A stretch of 64,000 nucleotides of DNA. It comes from Ancylobacter aquaticus. Its GTDB lineage: Bacteria > Pseudomonadota > Alphaproteobacteria > Rhizobiales > Xanthobacteraceae. The stretch's first letter is position 1; the number at the start of each line of letters is the position of its first letter. Shown in pieces: positions 7,806-16,443 of the stretch. The notes under the pieces are model-generated. The model did no database searches and was not told the DNA's origin. It worked only from the letters and a program-made list of their open reading frames with translations. The stretch spans positions 1,550,001 to 1,614,000 of the forward strand of contig NZ_SMFY01000001.1 of NCBI RefSeq assembly GCF_004339465.1. The letters run 5' to 3'. A program made the position numbers and the translations under genes.

Positions 7806-9473
7806 ATGAGACTGCGGCTGAAGGGCGGGCGTGTGCTCGACCCTGCCCATGGCGAGAACGGTGTCGCCAGCGGCACCGTGCGCGACATCGAGATCGAGGA
7901 TGGGCGCGTCGTCGCCACCACCGATCTGACGGCCGATGCCGAATATGACCTTGGCGGCGCTGTCGTCATGGCCGGCGGCATCGACCTGCACAGCCACATC
8001 GCCGGCGGCAAGATGAACCTCGCCCGCCTGCTGATGCAGGAGGACCGGCGGGCCTTCCCTGAAATGCCGGGCAATTTCTGCGGCTGCGGCGGTGGGCGGG
8101 CGGTGCCCACAGCGCACGCCACCGGCTGCCGCTACGCGGAGCTTGGCTACACCACGGTGTTCGAGCCGGCCATGGTCGGCGCTAATGCGCGCGGCGCGCA
8201 TCTGGAAATGGCGGACATTCCCAATCTCGACACCGGCGCCTATCTGGTGCTGGGAAATGACGATTATTTCCAGCGCCTGCTGGCGGCCGGCGCCGGGCAA
8301 GAACAGGTCAACGCCTATGTCGGCTGGATGATCGAGGCGACGCAGGCCTTCGCCATCAAGATCGTCAATCCCGGCGGCATCAACGCCTTCAAGTTCAACG
8401 CCCGCAAGATGGACCTCGACGAGGCCAATCCGCATTATGGCGTGACCCCGCGCAAGGTGCTGACCACGCTGATCCGCGCGGTTACCGAATTGGGCATTCC
8501 GCACCCGATCCACCTGCATGGCTGCAATCTCGGCGTGCCGGGCAATGACGACACGACACTCGCCACCATCCTCGCCGCCGAGGGGCGGCGGCTGCACCTG
8601 ACACACCTGCAGTTCCACTCCTACGGCACTGAGGGCGACAAGCGCTTTTCCTCCTCCGCGGCGCGGATCGCGGAAATGGTCAACGCCAACCCGAACATCT
8701 CGGTCGATGTCGGGCAGGTGATGTTCGGCCAGACCGTCACCGCCTCGGCCGACTACATGTCGCAATACCGCAATCGCGGACTTGCCAGCCCGAAGAAATC
8801 CATCGGCATGGATATCGAGCTCGACGCCGCCTGCGGCGTGGTGCCGTTCGAGTACACGGACAAGTCCTTCGTCAACGCGCTGCAATGGGCGATCGGGCTG
8901 GAGCTGTTCCTTCTGGTCGAGGACCCATGGCGGATTTTCCTCACAACCGATCATCCCAATGGCGGTCCGTTCACCACCTATCCGCACCTCATCCGCCTGC
9001 TGATGGACCGCGATTTCCGCAACGCCCAGCTCGCCACGCTGAACAAGGCGGCGCAGGCGCACACATTGCTGGCGCAGATCACCCGCGAATATTCGCTGGA
9101 GGAGGTCGCCATCCTCACCCGCGCGGCCCCCGCCCGCATTCTCGGCCTCACGGACAAGGGCCATCTCGGCCCCGGCGCGGTGGCCGACATCGCCGTGCAT
9201 GTGGAAGACGCCGACCGCGAGGCGATGTTCTCGACCACGCACATGGTGTTCAAGAACGGACGGCTGATCGTCAAGGACGGCGTGGTGGTGGAACTGGCGC
9301 AGGGCACTACCCATGTGGCGCGGCCCGAATTCGACCGCGCGGTCGACAAGGACATGCAGCTTTGGTTCGACGAATCTGTCGGGCTGAAGTCGAAGCATTT
9401 CCGCATCGCCGATGGCGAGCTGAGGGGGGGCGCCGGGCCGACCATCCTGAAATGCGAAGGGGTGGCGTCGTGA
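7806..9473 (+). CDS. fhcA: Formyltransferase/hydrolase complex subunit A (amidohydrolase)
   Basis: FhcA hydrolyses formyl-methylofuran to formate and methylofuran. The 555-residue protein is an amidohydrolase-superfamily member with a metal-binding LHSH at 61-64, the downstream IHLHGC and HLTHLQFHSYG motifs, and TTDHPNGGPFTTYP in the C-terminal half, all matching archaeal FwdA. The candidate lysine in AFAIKIVNPGG would be the carboxylated bridging ligand. The start ATG follows the fhcB stop with no gap. Unlike the rest of the run, 136 bases with palindromic repeats separate it from fhcD. Confidence 0.96.
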   Translation: MRLRLKGGRVLDPAHGENGVASGTVRDIEIEDGRVVATTDLTADAEYDLGGAVVMAGGIDLHSHIAGGKMNLARLLMQEDRRAFPEMPGNFCGCGGGRAVPTAHATGCRYAELGYTTVFEPAMVGANARGAHLEMADIPNLDTGAYLVLGNDDYFQRLLAAGAGQEQVNAYVGWMIEATQAFAIKIVNPGGINAFKFNARKMDLDEANPHYGVTPRKVLTTLIRAVTELGIPHPIHLHGCNLGVPGNDDTTLATILAAEGRRLHLTHLQFHSYGTEGDKRFSSSAARIAEMVNANPNISVDVGQVMFGQTVTASADYMSQYRNRGLASPKKSIGMDIELDAACGVVPFEYTDKSFVNALQWAIGLELFLLVEDPWRIFLTTDHPNGGPFTTYPHLIRLLMDRDFRNAQLATLNKAAQAHTLLAQITREYSLEEVAILTRAAPARILGLTDKGHLGPGAVADIAVHVEDADREAMFSTTHMVFKNGRLIVKDGVVVELAQGTTHVARPEFDRAVDKDMQLWFDESVGLKSKHFRIADGELRGGAGPTILKCEGVAS

Positions 9474-9493
9474 TGGGTGTGGTTCTCAATCAA

Positions 9494-9592
9494 CATCCTT
9501 CGAGGCCCGGCTTTGCCGGGCACCTCAGGATGACGGCCGACTTTAAGAACAACGTCATCCTGAGGTGCGCGCACAGCGAGCCTCGGAGGATG
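9494..9592. repeat. Two REP-like palindromes (CATCCT...GAGG type) inside the fhc operon
   Basis: Two imperfect hairpins lie between fhcA and fhcD. The first, 9494-9532, has outer arms CATCCT/AGGATG and an inner CCCGGC-TTT-GCCGGG stem. The second, 9556-9592, starts CATCCTGAGGTGCGC and ends GCGAGCCTCGGAGGATG. The 3' half of the first (CACCTCAGGATG) is the reverse complement of the 5' part of the second (CATCCTGAGGTG), so the pair can also form one long stem. Such CATCCTGAGG-type elements are widespread between genes in Hyphomicrobiales. Here they break an otherwise gapless operon. Confidence 0.85.
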
Positions 9593-9609
9593 ATCGTGGG
9601 AGCCGCCCG

Positions 9610-10527
9610 ATGATCCTCAATGGCGTCGAGATCCGCGACACGTTCGCGGAGGCCTTTCCGATGGTAGGCACACGGCTCATCGTCACCGCCGACACGCCGG
9701 AATGGGCGCTGATCGCCGGCCGCACCACGACCGGCTTTGCCACCTCGGTGATCGGCTGCGGCTGCGAGGCGGGCATCGAGCGCACGCTGGCGCCGGAGGA
9801 GACGCCGGATGGGCGCCCGGGCGTTTCCCTGCTGATCTTCGCGATGGATTTTGGCTCGCTGAAGAAAGTGGTGCCGCTGCGCCTCGGCCAGTGCGTGCTC
9901 ACCTGCCCGACCACCGCCTGCTATGCCGGCATCGACACAGGCAAGCGCGTCCCGCTGGCCAAGACCATCCGCTATTTCGCCGACGGGCACCAGATTTCCA
10001 AGAAGATCGGCGACAAGAGGTTCTGGCGCCTGCCGGTTATGGAAGGCGAGTTCGTCTGTGACGAGGACACCGGCTCGGTCGATGGCGTCGGCGGCGGCAA
10101 TTTCCTCATCCTCGCCCGTTCGCGCGGGCAGGCACTGAAGGCCGCCGAGGCGGCGGTGGCGGCGATGGTTCAGGTGCCCGGCATCATTCTGCCCTTCCCC
10201 GGCGGGGTGGTGCGCTCGGGCTCCAAGGTCGGCTCGAAATACAAGGGCCTGTTCGCTTCCACCAACGACGCCTATTGCCCGACATTGCGCGGCACCGTGC
10301 CGAGCCAGCTTCCCGAAGAGGTGGGCTCGGTACTGGAAATCGTCATCGACGGGGTGAGCTTCGAGGCGGTGGCGCAGGCCACAAAGGTCGGCATCACGGC
10401 GGTCTGCGCGATCGGGGCGGAGGGTGGCGTGGTGGCGATCGACGCCGGCAATTATGGCGGCAATCTCGGCCCCTTCCACTTCAAGCTGCGCGAGATCATG
10501 CAGGACGGCGCGGGAGAGACGGCATGA
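9610..10527 (+). CDS. fhcD: Formylmethanofuran:H4MPT formyltransferase (Fhc subunit D)
   Basis: FhcD moves the formyl group from formyl-H4MPT to methylofuran. The 305-residue protein starts MILNGVEIRDTFAEAFPM, the typical Ftr N terminus, so I reject the longer frame opening at 9565 that runs through the repeat. Other family landmarks are GCGCEAGIER near residue 48, QCVLTCPTTACYAG, PFPGGVVRSGSKVGSKYK, and the C-terminal GNYGGNLGPFHF. It overlaps fhcC by 4 bases (ATGA), showing coupling. The gene is separated from fhcA by paired palindromes. Confidence 0.96.
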   Translation: MILNGVEIRDTFAEAFPMVGTRLIVTADTPEWALIAGRTTTGFATSVIGCGCEAGIERTLAPEETPDGRPGVSLLIFAMDFGSLKKVVPLRLGQCVLTCPTTACYAGIDTGKRVPLAKTIRYFADGHQISKKIGDKRFWRLPVMEGEFVCDEDTGSVDGVGGGNFLILARSRGQALKAAEAAVAAMVQVPGIILPFPGGVVRSGSKVGSKYKGLFASTNDAYCPTLRGTVPSQLPEEVGSVLEIVIDGVSFEAVAQATKVGITAVCAIGAEGGVVAIDAGNYGGNLGPFHFKLREIMQDGAGETA

Positions 10528-11324
10528 CCGGGGTTTCCCTCAAGCCGCGCGCGCCCTTCGAGGCGCGGGTCGATCTCTCCAACCTGACGCCTGAAGTCAC
10601 CGGCCCGCTCTCGTTGCGGGAACTGGAGCACCGCGAGGTCCCCTGCGGCGGGCGCAGCCTGAAACTGGCCGAGCTGTTCTTCGTCGAAGGCGCGCCCGAC
10701 GGCGTGCTGCTGGTCGAGATCGGCGATGTCAGGCTCGACGGCGTCGGCGCCGGCATGTCGAAGGGCGAACTCATCGTCGACGGCACGGTCGGCGCTTTCG
10801 CCGGGCGCGGCATGAGCGGCGGAATGCTGCGCATTGGCGGCGATGCCGGCGATTTCCTTGGAGCCGAGATGTCCGGCGGGCGGATCGAACTCGCCGGGAA
10901 TGCGGGCGCGCAGGCCGGCGCGGCCGGCTCGGGGTCGCGGCGCGGTCTGTCAGGCGGCGTCCTGCGCATTGGCGGGCATGCCGGCCCGCGTGCGGCGGAG
11001 CGCCAGCGCGGCGGGCTCATTACCATTGCCGGCGATGCCGGCGAGGGCCTCGCCACCGGCATGATCGCCGGCACGGTCAGCGTCGGCGGCGCCATCGGCC
11101 CGCTGGCCGGACGCGGCATGAAGCGCGGCACAATTTTCGTGATGACGGTCCCGGAACTGCCGGCGGGCTTCATCGACACCGGCACGCATGAGCTGGTGAT
11201 GCTGCCGCTCCTCGCCCGCCGGGTGCCGGAGCTTTCCGCCATGCTAGGCGGCTGGACCCATGCCCGCCGGATCGTCGGCGACACGCTGATGGGCGGGCAG
11301 GGGGAAGTTCTGGCGGGGGCGTAG
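10524..11324 (+). CDS. fhcC: Formyltransferase/hydrolase complex subunit C
   Basis: FhcC is the scaffold subunit of the Fhc complex, homologous to archaeal FwdC and to the C-terminal beta-helix domain of glutamate synthase. The 266-residue protein carries many glycine-rich turns of the repeating type G-x2-G-x(1-2)-GGxLxIxGDAG, seen from about residue 75 to 205 (for example GMSGGMLRIGGDAGDFLG and GLITIAGDAGEG). No catalytic role is expected. It overlaps the end of fhcD by 4 bases and ends the operon, 17 bases before a CATCCCGG-type repeat. Confidence 0.94.
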   Translation: MTGVSLKPRAPFEARVDLSNLTPEVTGPLSLRELEHREVPCGGRSLKLAELFFVEGAPDGVLLVEIGDVRLDGVGAGMSKGELIVDGTVGAFAGRGMSGGMLRIGGDAGDFLGAEMSGGRIELAGNAGAQAGAAGSGSRRGLSGGVLRIGGHAGPRAAERQRGGLITIAGDAGEGLATGMIAGTVSVGGAIGPLAGRGMKRGTIFVMTVPELPAGFIDTGTHELVMLPLLARRVPELSAMLGGWTHARRIVGDTLMGGQGEVLAGA

Positions 11325-11340
11325 GGGCCGGCGTCGGTCG

Positions 11341-11428
11341 TCATCCCGGACGGCCCAGAGGGCCGATCCGGGATCGCGTTTCGTGACGGATGGCGATCCC
11401 GGCTCTCGTTGCGCTCGACCGGTATGAC
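11341..11428. repeat. REP-like CATCCCGG palindromes between fhcC and mgtE
   Basis: The first unit, 11341-11376, is a strong hairpin: CATCCCGGACGGCCC, three bases, then GGGCCGATCCGGGATCG. The second, 11396-11428, begins GATCCCGGCTCTCG and ends CGACCGGTATGAC, an inverted and diverged partner. The block lies between two convergent genes and could also help terminate fhc transcription. The same core recurs at 29126-29286 and 32439-32539. Confidence 0.8.
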
Positions 11429-11438
11429 CTTGCCGGCC

Positions 11439-12818
11439 TTACAGCAGCGTGCCGTTGAGGATCACCATGGCGACGGTGAAGTAGATCACCAGTCCCGTCA
11501 CGTCGACAAAGGTAGCCACGAATGGCGCGGAGGCGCTGGCGGGGTCGACGCCGGCGCGGCGCAGCACGAAGGGCAGCATCGAGCCGATCAGCGAGCCGAA
11601 GGTGACGATGGCGACCAGCGCTGCGCCCACGGTGGCGGCCACCAGCATCCAGTACTCGCCATAATCATGGAAGCCGGCGAGTTGCCAGACGGTGATGCGG
11701 GTCATGCCCAGGGCGGCGAGGATCGAGCCGAGCACGAGGCCCGAAGGCAGCTCGCGCAACGCCACCCGCCACCAGTCCTTGAGCTTGATCTCGCCCAGCG
11801 CCAGCGCGCGGATGATGAGCGAGGTCGCCTGCGAGCCGGAATTGCCGCCCGAGCTCATGATCAGCGGAATGAACAGGGTGAGCACGATGGCGCTCTCCAG
11901 CTCGTCCTCGAAATGCTGCATGGCGTTGGCGGTCAGCATCTCGCCGAGGAACAGGATGGAGAGCCAGCCGCCGCGCTTCTTCAGCATGCTGAAGAAGCCG
12001 ATTTCCATATAGGGCTCGTCCAGCGCTTCCATGCCGCCGAATTTCTGTGCGTCCTCGGTGCCTTCCTCGATGATCGCGTCGATCATGTCGTCGACGGTGA
12101 CGATGCCGAGCACATGCGCGTTCTCGTCCACCACGGGCACCGCCAACAGGTCGTATTTGGTGATCAGCCGCGCCACATCCTCGCGGTCCATCAGCGGGTC
12201 GGCGGTGATGGGGTCGTGCCGGGGCGCCACGTCGAGGATCGGCTGCTCGGGCTCGCCGGTGATGAGGCGGCGCAGCGTCACGGCCTTCAGCAGCTTCTGG
12301 CTGAGCGGGTCCAGCACATAGATGGCGTAGATGGTTTCGCGCGTACGCTCCGTCTCGCGGATATGGCGCAGCGTCTCGCCCACCGTCCAGCTGGAGGGGA
12401 CGGTGACGAACTCGGTGGTCATCAGGCCGCCGGCGCTGTGCTCGGGCCAGGCCAGAAGCCGGCCCAGTTCCGCCTGCGTCTCCGGTGCCAGCCGCGCGAA
12501 CAGGTGCGAGCGGGCGGGCTCGTCCATCCAGCGGAACAGGTCCGCCGCGCGGTCGGCCGACATGTCGGAGACGAGGCGCACCGCTTCCTCCACCGGCAGC
12601 GCCTCGATCAGCTCGCTGGTGAGGTCGACATCCGGGCCGTCGAGAATCTCGACCTGCTGCTCGCGCGGCAGGCTGGCGAGCACGGCGGAGGCGGTCTTCG
12701 GCTCCTGCTCGTCGAGGGCTTCGGCAATGTCGGCAGGGTGCTCTTCGGCGAGTTCGGCCGCGAGAGCTGCGGCATCCACGAACACATCGTCGCGGCGGTC
12801 TTCCGTCCGTTCGTCCAT
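11439..12818 (-). CDS. mgtE: MgtE-type magnesium transporter
   Basis: A 459-residue Mg2+ channel/transporter of the inner membrane. Domain order is typical: an N-terminal helical domain (about residues 20-135, with HPADIAEALDEQEP), a pair of CBS domains that sense Mg2+ (about 140-265), and a C-terminal membrane domain from about 290 with five hydrophobic segments. The conserved membrane motif SSGGNSGSQATSL is present before the third segment. It stands alone on the minus strand with about 300 bases upstream. I looked for an M-box-like leader there and found nothing convincing. Confidence 0.95.
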   Translation of the reverse strand: MDERTEDRRDDVFVDAAALAAELAEEHPADIAEALDEQEPKTASAVLASLPREQQVEILDGPDVDLTSELIEALPVEEAVRLVSDMSADRAADLFRWMDEPARSHLFARLAPETQAELGRLLAWPEHSAGGLMTTEFVTVPSSWTVGETLRHIRETERTRETIYAIYVLDPLSQKLLKAVTLRRLITGEPEQPILDVAPRHDPITADPLMDREDVARLITKYDLLAVPVVDENAHVLGIVTVDDMIDAIIEEGTEDAQKFGGMEALDEPYMEIGFFSMLKKRGGWLSILFLGEMLTANAMQHFEDELESAIVLTLFIPLIMSSGGNSGSQATSLIIRALALGEIKLKDWWRVALRELPSGLVLGSILAALGMTRITVWQLAGFHDYGEYWMLVAATVGAALVAIVTFGSLIGSMLPFVLRRAGVDPASASAPFVATFVDVTGLVIYFTVAMVILNGTLL

Positions 12819-13114
12819 TTCGGCTCTCTTTCCGCTGGCCGGCCCTTGGCAGGCGGCGCGGGGAGCCGAAGCCGGGTCAGCCCCGGAGCCGGTTCACAGC
12901 GCCGACCACTGCGGGCCGGACAATCGACTGGTACTGTCGCTGGGCATGGTTAGGGCAATCCAATTGCGGCGCAGTGACACGCGGCGGCGGGGGAATGAAC
13001 CTGCAAGGTGGTAAAGTCATGGCGGGCCGTGTTTGCCGCAGCACGGAAGAGAAGGCCGACCGGCCCGTTCCCACCATTCTGCTCCAACCGTTATGATGGC
13101 GGGCGGAGGCGACG
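12819..13114. other. Intergenic region upstream of mgtE, no feature recognised
   Basis: About 300 bases between mgtE and the MfnB-like gene, both on the minus strand. It contains a ribosome-binding-like GGAAAGAGAG before mgtE and must hold its promoter. I see no Mg2+ riboswitch, tRNA, terminator with a T-run, or convincing small ORF. Confidence 0.5.
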
Positions 13115-13837
13115 CTAATGGTCGCTCGGCTCGCGCAGGCGTGCGTGGACCTGGCCGAGACGGAGCGGGTCGAGCGTGCCAGTGCGCCCGCCTTCGCAGA
13201 GCGCGCCACGAAAGCCGAGATAATCCGCCCCTACGCCCACCAGCAGCGGGATGTCCTCCAGCCGAAGCGAGCCGGCGAGCCCGGTGATGAGCCCGTGCCG
13301 GCGGGCCTCGGCGACGAACTGGCCGAGGGTGAGCGGGTCAAGGTGCGCAGTTAGCGAGCCGGCTTTCTTGTCGGCGGTGTCGATCATCACCCCGGCAAAA
13401 CCGGCGCGGCCGAGCGCGGCCAGAATACCGAAATCGGGTGCTTCATCAGCAAAAAGCACGCCGATCAGTCGGGTCCGGCTGGCGAGCGGGGCCAGCGCCT
13501 CGATGCACTCATTGGTGTGCTGGGAGGCGGAAAGGCCGATCTTGACGAGGGGCACGCCGGTCCGGGCGACGCGCTCGGCGGCCGCGCGCACGAGCGCCGG
13601 CACCATCGGCTGGTCGCCAATGGTCGCGCTCAGCGCCGGGCGCCCCTGTTCGCCCAGTTGCTCGCCCCAGGAGGTCCAGAGCATGACAGCGGCTGTCAGC
13701 GAATCCGTGCTCCAGGCGCCGAGAGCGCCGAAGGAGGGCTGCTTGAGATCGACGATATCGGCGCCGCCAGCCCGCGCCAGTTCCATCTCGTGGAGATCGG
13801 TGACGCTGGCGAGCAGGCCGGGCGGGGTCTGTTTCAT
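13115..13837 (-). CDS. mfnB: MfnB-like (5-formylfuran-3-yl)methyl phosphate synthase
   Basis: MfnB condenses two glyceraldehyde-3-phosphate molecules into the furan core of methanofuran. This 240-residue protein has the family's N-terminal LLASVTDLHEMELARAGGAD and IVDLKQPSFGALGA (lysine of the Schiff base expected in DLK), KIGLS in the middle and GLAGSLRLEDIP near the C terminus, all in a TIM-barrel layout. I start at ATG 13837 (MKQTPPG); the frame extends upstream without conservation. The start overlaps the DUF447 stop as ATGA. It closes a five-gene minus-strand run, linking that run to methylofuran synthesis. Confidence 0.87.
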   Translation of the reverse strand: MKQTPPGLLASVTDLHEMELARAGGADIVDLKQPSFGALGAWSTDSLTAAVMLWTSWGEQLGEQGRPALSATIGDQPMVPALVRAAAERVARTGVPLVKIGLSASQHTNECIEALAPLASRTRLIGVLFADEAPDFGILAALGRAGFAGVMIDTADKKAGSLTAHLDPLTLGQFVAEARRHGLITGLAGSLRLEDIPLLVGVGADYLGFRGALCEGGRTGTLDPLRLGQVHARLREPSDH

Positions 13838-14400
13838 GAGGCGCGCCGGCTGCGGTGCTCGGCGACGGCGTCCAGCACCCAGCCCCACGCTTCCAGCTCG
13901 GCCGGCCCGGCGGTCTTTTCCACCGCGATGGCGAGATAGGCCATTTCCTGATCCACCTTCTCATCCGGCAGCAGGCCGAGCCGGCTGACCAGCACGGCGG
14001 CTTCCAGCACCGCCGCCTTGGCGCGGTTCATCCCCTCGAAACGGTTATGGCCTTCGGAATGATAGGTCTTGCAGAAGAATTTCGGCCGCTGCGGGTCGTC
14101 CTCCACCCGCTCGACGGTCATCTCGTCATGGGAGAGCGCATCGGCGAGGCGCGGGCAGTCGAGATAGGTCGCCTTCTTCACATCCACATTGTAGCGGCGG
14201 CCGACCACGCAGCTGGCGAAGATGCGGATATCGTCGGTGAAGTTGACCACGGCAATGCTGGTGCGCAGGAGATTTTCCAGCGTGCGCGAGGGCCGGAAGG
14301 GCTGGAGCAGATAGCCGCCCTCGATCACCGTCGCGCCCATGGGGGCGATGTGCGGCTCACCTTCGAGCGAGCGGGTGGTGACGATGGCTTCACGAATCAC
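13834..14400 (-). CDS. DUF447 family protein (H4MPT-linked, GTG start)
   Basis: A 188-residue protein of the DUF447 family, found in methanogens and H4MPT-using bacteria. It begins IREAIVTTRSLEGEPHIAPMG, the usual DUF447 N terminus, which has a flavin-reductase-like split-barrel character. The likely start is GTG at 14400, which overlaps the TGA of the DHPS-like gene by 4 bases; the reading frame is open much further upstream but in the shadow of that gene. A role in H4MPT or methylofuran metabolism is inferred from distribution and context. The biochemical function is unknown to me. Confidence 0.85.
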   Translation of the reverse strand: MIREAIVTTRSLEGEPHIAPMGATVIEGGYLLQPFRPSRTLENLLRTSIAVVNFTDDIRIFASCVVGRRYNVDVKKATYLDCPRLADALSHDEMTVERVEDDPQRPKFFCKTYHSEGHNRFEGMNRAKAAVLEAAVLVSRLGLLPDEKVDQEMAYLAIAVEKTAGPAELEAWGWVLDAVAEHRSRRAS

Positions 14401-15884
14401 GGCGTTTCTCCGGCTTTCGCCCTGGCTTCTGTTTTGGCAGCGGATTTGGCCTGCAAGGTCGTGCCGGCCTCCTTGAATGTCAAACGGTGGGCTTCCTCGG
14501 GGCTGCCGGCGATCTCGCCCGCCGCGCCCCATTTCAGCCCCTCGTCCTGCGCGTAGCGCTTGCCGAGCTTGAAGGCGATTTCGGCGCGGGCGGCTTCCAC
14601 GCCGAGATAGAAGGCGTGGGCGCCATCGCCCTCCACGCCGAGATGGGGAAACAGCGCGAAGGGCTCGGTTGCCACATGGTGGCCGTCGCGATTGTAGATG
14701 TGGATGCCGGCCTGCGTGACGTCGATGCGGAAATTGCGGTCGCGCACCTTGGCCGCCAATCCGGCGATTTCCTCCGGCGTGGCGGCATAGGGCTTGCGGT
14801 CGCGCAGAGCCATCAGCCCGCCGCCGAAGCCCTGCGGCAATGCGCCCGCCTGCCGGGCGGCGTAATATTCGCGCCGCGCGCGGTCGAATTCGCGCACCGC
14901 CGTGCGGCAATGCGGGCTCACCTGCACCGCCAGCACCGCCTGGATGTGCAGTTCCGAAATCATGCCCATGAGGATGGCGTTTATGCCCGTCGTGTCGGCG
15001 TCCGTCAGCTCGGTGACATTGCCGATGCCCATGAGGATGGGGATATCGGCGTAGCGCCGGCGCAGCTCGGCATAGCGCACCACCGAGGCGGTGTAGCCAT
15101 AGTGGATAGGGTCGAGGATAGGGTCGGCATAGAAGGGCTGGCCGGAGGCAAGGCAGGCCTCCACGGCGCGGCAGAGGGAATCGAGGTCGCCCTGCATCGC
15201 CGGCACGAGGATCGGCACCGCCGGGCCTTCCTTCGCCACGTCGAGGCTGGTCTCGTTGAGGCTGAGCAGATAATCGGCGCCGGCGCGGGTGGCACGGGTC
15301 AGCTCGGCGAGGTCGAAACTGTCGACGCTCACCTTCAACCCCTGTTCGTGCAGTGCGGCGATGGCCTCTTCCAGATGCGGGAAAGGCGTGTCCGGCAGGC
15401 AGCCGAGGTCGATGACGTCGGCGCCCTCGCCCTTGAGGAACAGCGCGCGGGCCACCAGCGCGTCGACATCCAGAACGGTGGCATCGACGATTTCGGCAAA
15501 GATGGTGACGTCGTGTCGGGAGAGGTCGGTGGCCCGGCGCTTCTGGCCGAAATAATCCGGCAGGTCCGCCACTTCGTCGGGACCCCGGGCGAAGGGCACG
15601 CCGAAGAAACGCTCCAGCCGGTCGAGATCGCCCCGGAAACGGCCGGGCATCAGCACGCGGTCGGTGCCCTCCGGCAGCTTCAGCCGGCGCTCGACGATCT
15701 CAGCCGTCATCAGCGCCGCGACCTTGACGCCGACACTGACGACGACAGGATCGAGCGTCGCGTCTGTGATCTCGCCGGCTATCTTCGTCAGGCGCGGCTC
15801 GGCCAGCGAGCCGGTGATGAGGGCGACCTTCTCCGGCTTGGCCGAGGGCGAGGCCGGGGAGACGGGGGCGCGCTCGTCCGCCAT
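14397..15884 (-). CDS. Dihydropteroate synthase-related protein (archaeal type, DUF6513-like)
   Basis: A 495-residue protein with a pterin-binding TIM-barrel core. The segment GADVIDLGCLPDTPF and the following VSVDSF match the DHPS-like signature, and ILMGIGNVTELTDADTTGIN lies later in the barrel. The architecture (extra N-terminal domain, DHPS-like core, C-terminal extension) fits the archaeal DHPS-related family. In H4MPT synthesis a DHPS-like enzyme should join the pterin to ribofuranosylaniline phosphate, so that role is plausible. I start at ATG 15884, one base after the stop of the flavoprotein gene. The last 25 residues are Lys/Ala-rich. Confidence 0.85.
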   Translation of the reverse strand: MADERAPVSPASPSAKPEKVALITGSLAEPRLTKIAGEITDATLDPVVVSVGVKVAALMTAEIVERRLKLPEGTDRVLMPGRFRGDLDRLERFFGVPFARGPDEVADLPDYFGQKRRATDLSRHDVTIFAEIVDATVLDVDALVARALFLKGEGADVIDLGCLPDTPFPHLEEAIAALHEQGLKVSVDSFDLAELTRATRAGADYLLSLNETSLDVAKEGPAVPILVPAMQGDLDSLCRAVEACLASGQPFYADPILDPIHYGYTASVVRYAELRRRYADIPILMGIGNVTELTDADTTGINAILMGMISELHIQAVLAVQVSPHCRTAVREFDRARREYYAARQAGALPQGFGGGLMALRDRKPYAATPEEIAGLAAKVRDRNFRIDVTQAGIHIYNRDGHHVATEPFALFPHLGVEGDGAHAFYLGVEAARAEIAFKLGKRYAQDEGLKWGAAGEIAGSPEEAHRLTFKEAGTTLQAKSAAKTEARAKAGETP

Positions 15885-15885
15885 C

Positions 15886-16443
15886 TCAGGAGGCGGCCTT
15901 GTCCGCGAGGTGAAGCCGGCGGGCGGCAATGGCGGCTTCCAGATCGCCGATGGATTCGACCACGACCGTGTCGTCGAATTCCTTCAGCTTGGCGGTGTTC
16001 TCAAGGTCGATGCGGCGCGGATAGACCGAGACCGGCCCCTTCGGCGCCATGGTGATCATTTCAGGCGCGGTGTCGCAGGCGAAGACAATGGCGTGCACCC
16101 GGCATTTGCCGGCCTGCGCGAAGCAGTTCGTCACCAGCGTGTCGGAAATGCCGAACACCGCTTTCGCCACCGTGTTGGAGGAGGCGGGCGAGACCACCAG
16201 CGTGTGGTACAGCCCCTCATAGAACCGCCCGACGGGGGCGGAACTGGCCGTCGTCTCCCTGAAGATGCGGGTGTCCTTCGGCAGGTCCTGCTTGTACATG
16301 CGCAGCACCTCGTCCGCCGCCTTCGAGACGAACAGGTCCACCGCGTCGAGCGCCTTGATGAGCGCGATCGACTCGGTGAAGAAGTGCCCCGAGCCGGTGA
16401 GCGCCCACGCCCAGCGCGGGTAGGTTCCCTTGGTCGCGCTCAT
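15886..16443 (-). CDS. Archaeoflavoprotein/dihydromethanopterin reductase-like flavoprotein
   Basis: A 185-residue protein of the PPC-decarboxylase-like FMN flavoprotein fold. Conserved segments are WALTGSGHFFTESIALI at 13-29, VSPASSNTVAKAVFGISDTLVTN near 84, and CDTAPEMITMAPKG. Relatives are archaeal AfpA and DmrB; DmrB reduces dihydromethanopterin to H4MPT. The location between a DHPS-like and a kinase-like cofactor gene supports H4MPT reduction as its role, but AfpA-type electron transfer is an alternative. It overlaps the upstream kinase-like gene by 4 bases and is followed by the DHPS-like gene one base after its stop. Confidence 0.8.
   Translation of the reverse strand: MSATKGTYPRWAWALTGSGHFFTESIALIKALDAVDLFVSKAADEVLRMYKQDLPKDTRIFRETTASSAPVGRFYEGLYHTLVVSPASSNTVAKAVFGISDTLVTNCFAQAGKCRVHAIVFACDTAPEMITMAPKGPVSVYPRRIDLENTAKLKEFDDTVVVESIGDLEAAIAARRLHLADKAAS

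Noticed and set aside
6561..9398. A 945-residue open frame on the minus strand opposite fhcB-fhcA
   Set aside because: It is the antisense shadow of two well-supported plus-strand genes, a common effect of GC-rich third codon positions; its translation is Arg/His/Gly-rich with no domain.
12819..13114. Mg2+ riboswitch (M-box) upstream of mgtE
   Set aside because: I looked for it but saw no conserved M-box core; nothing more than GC-rich hairpins.
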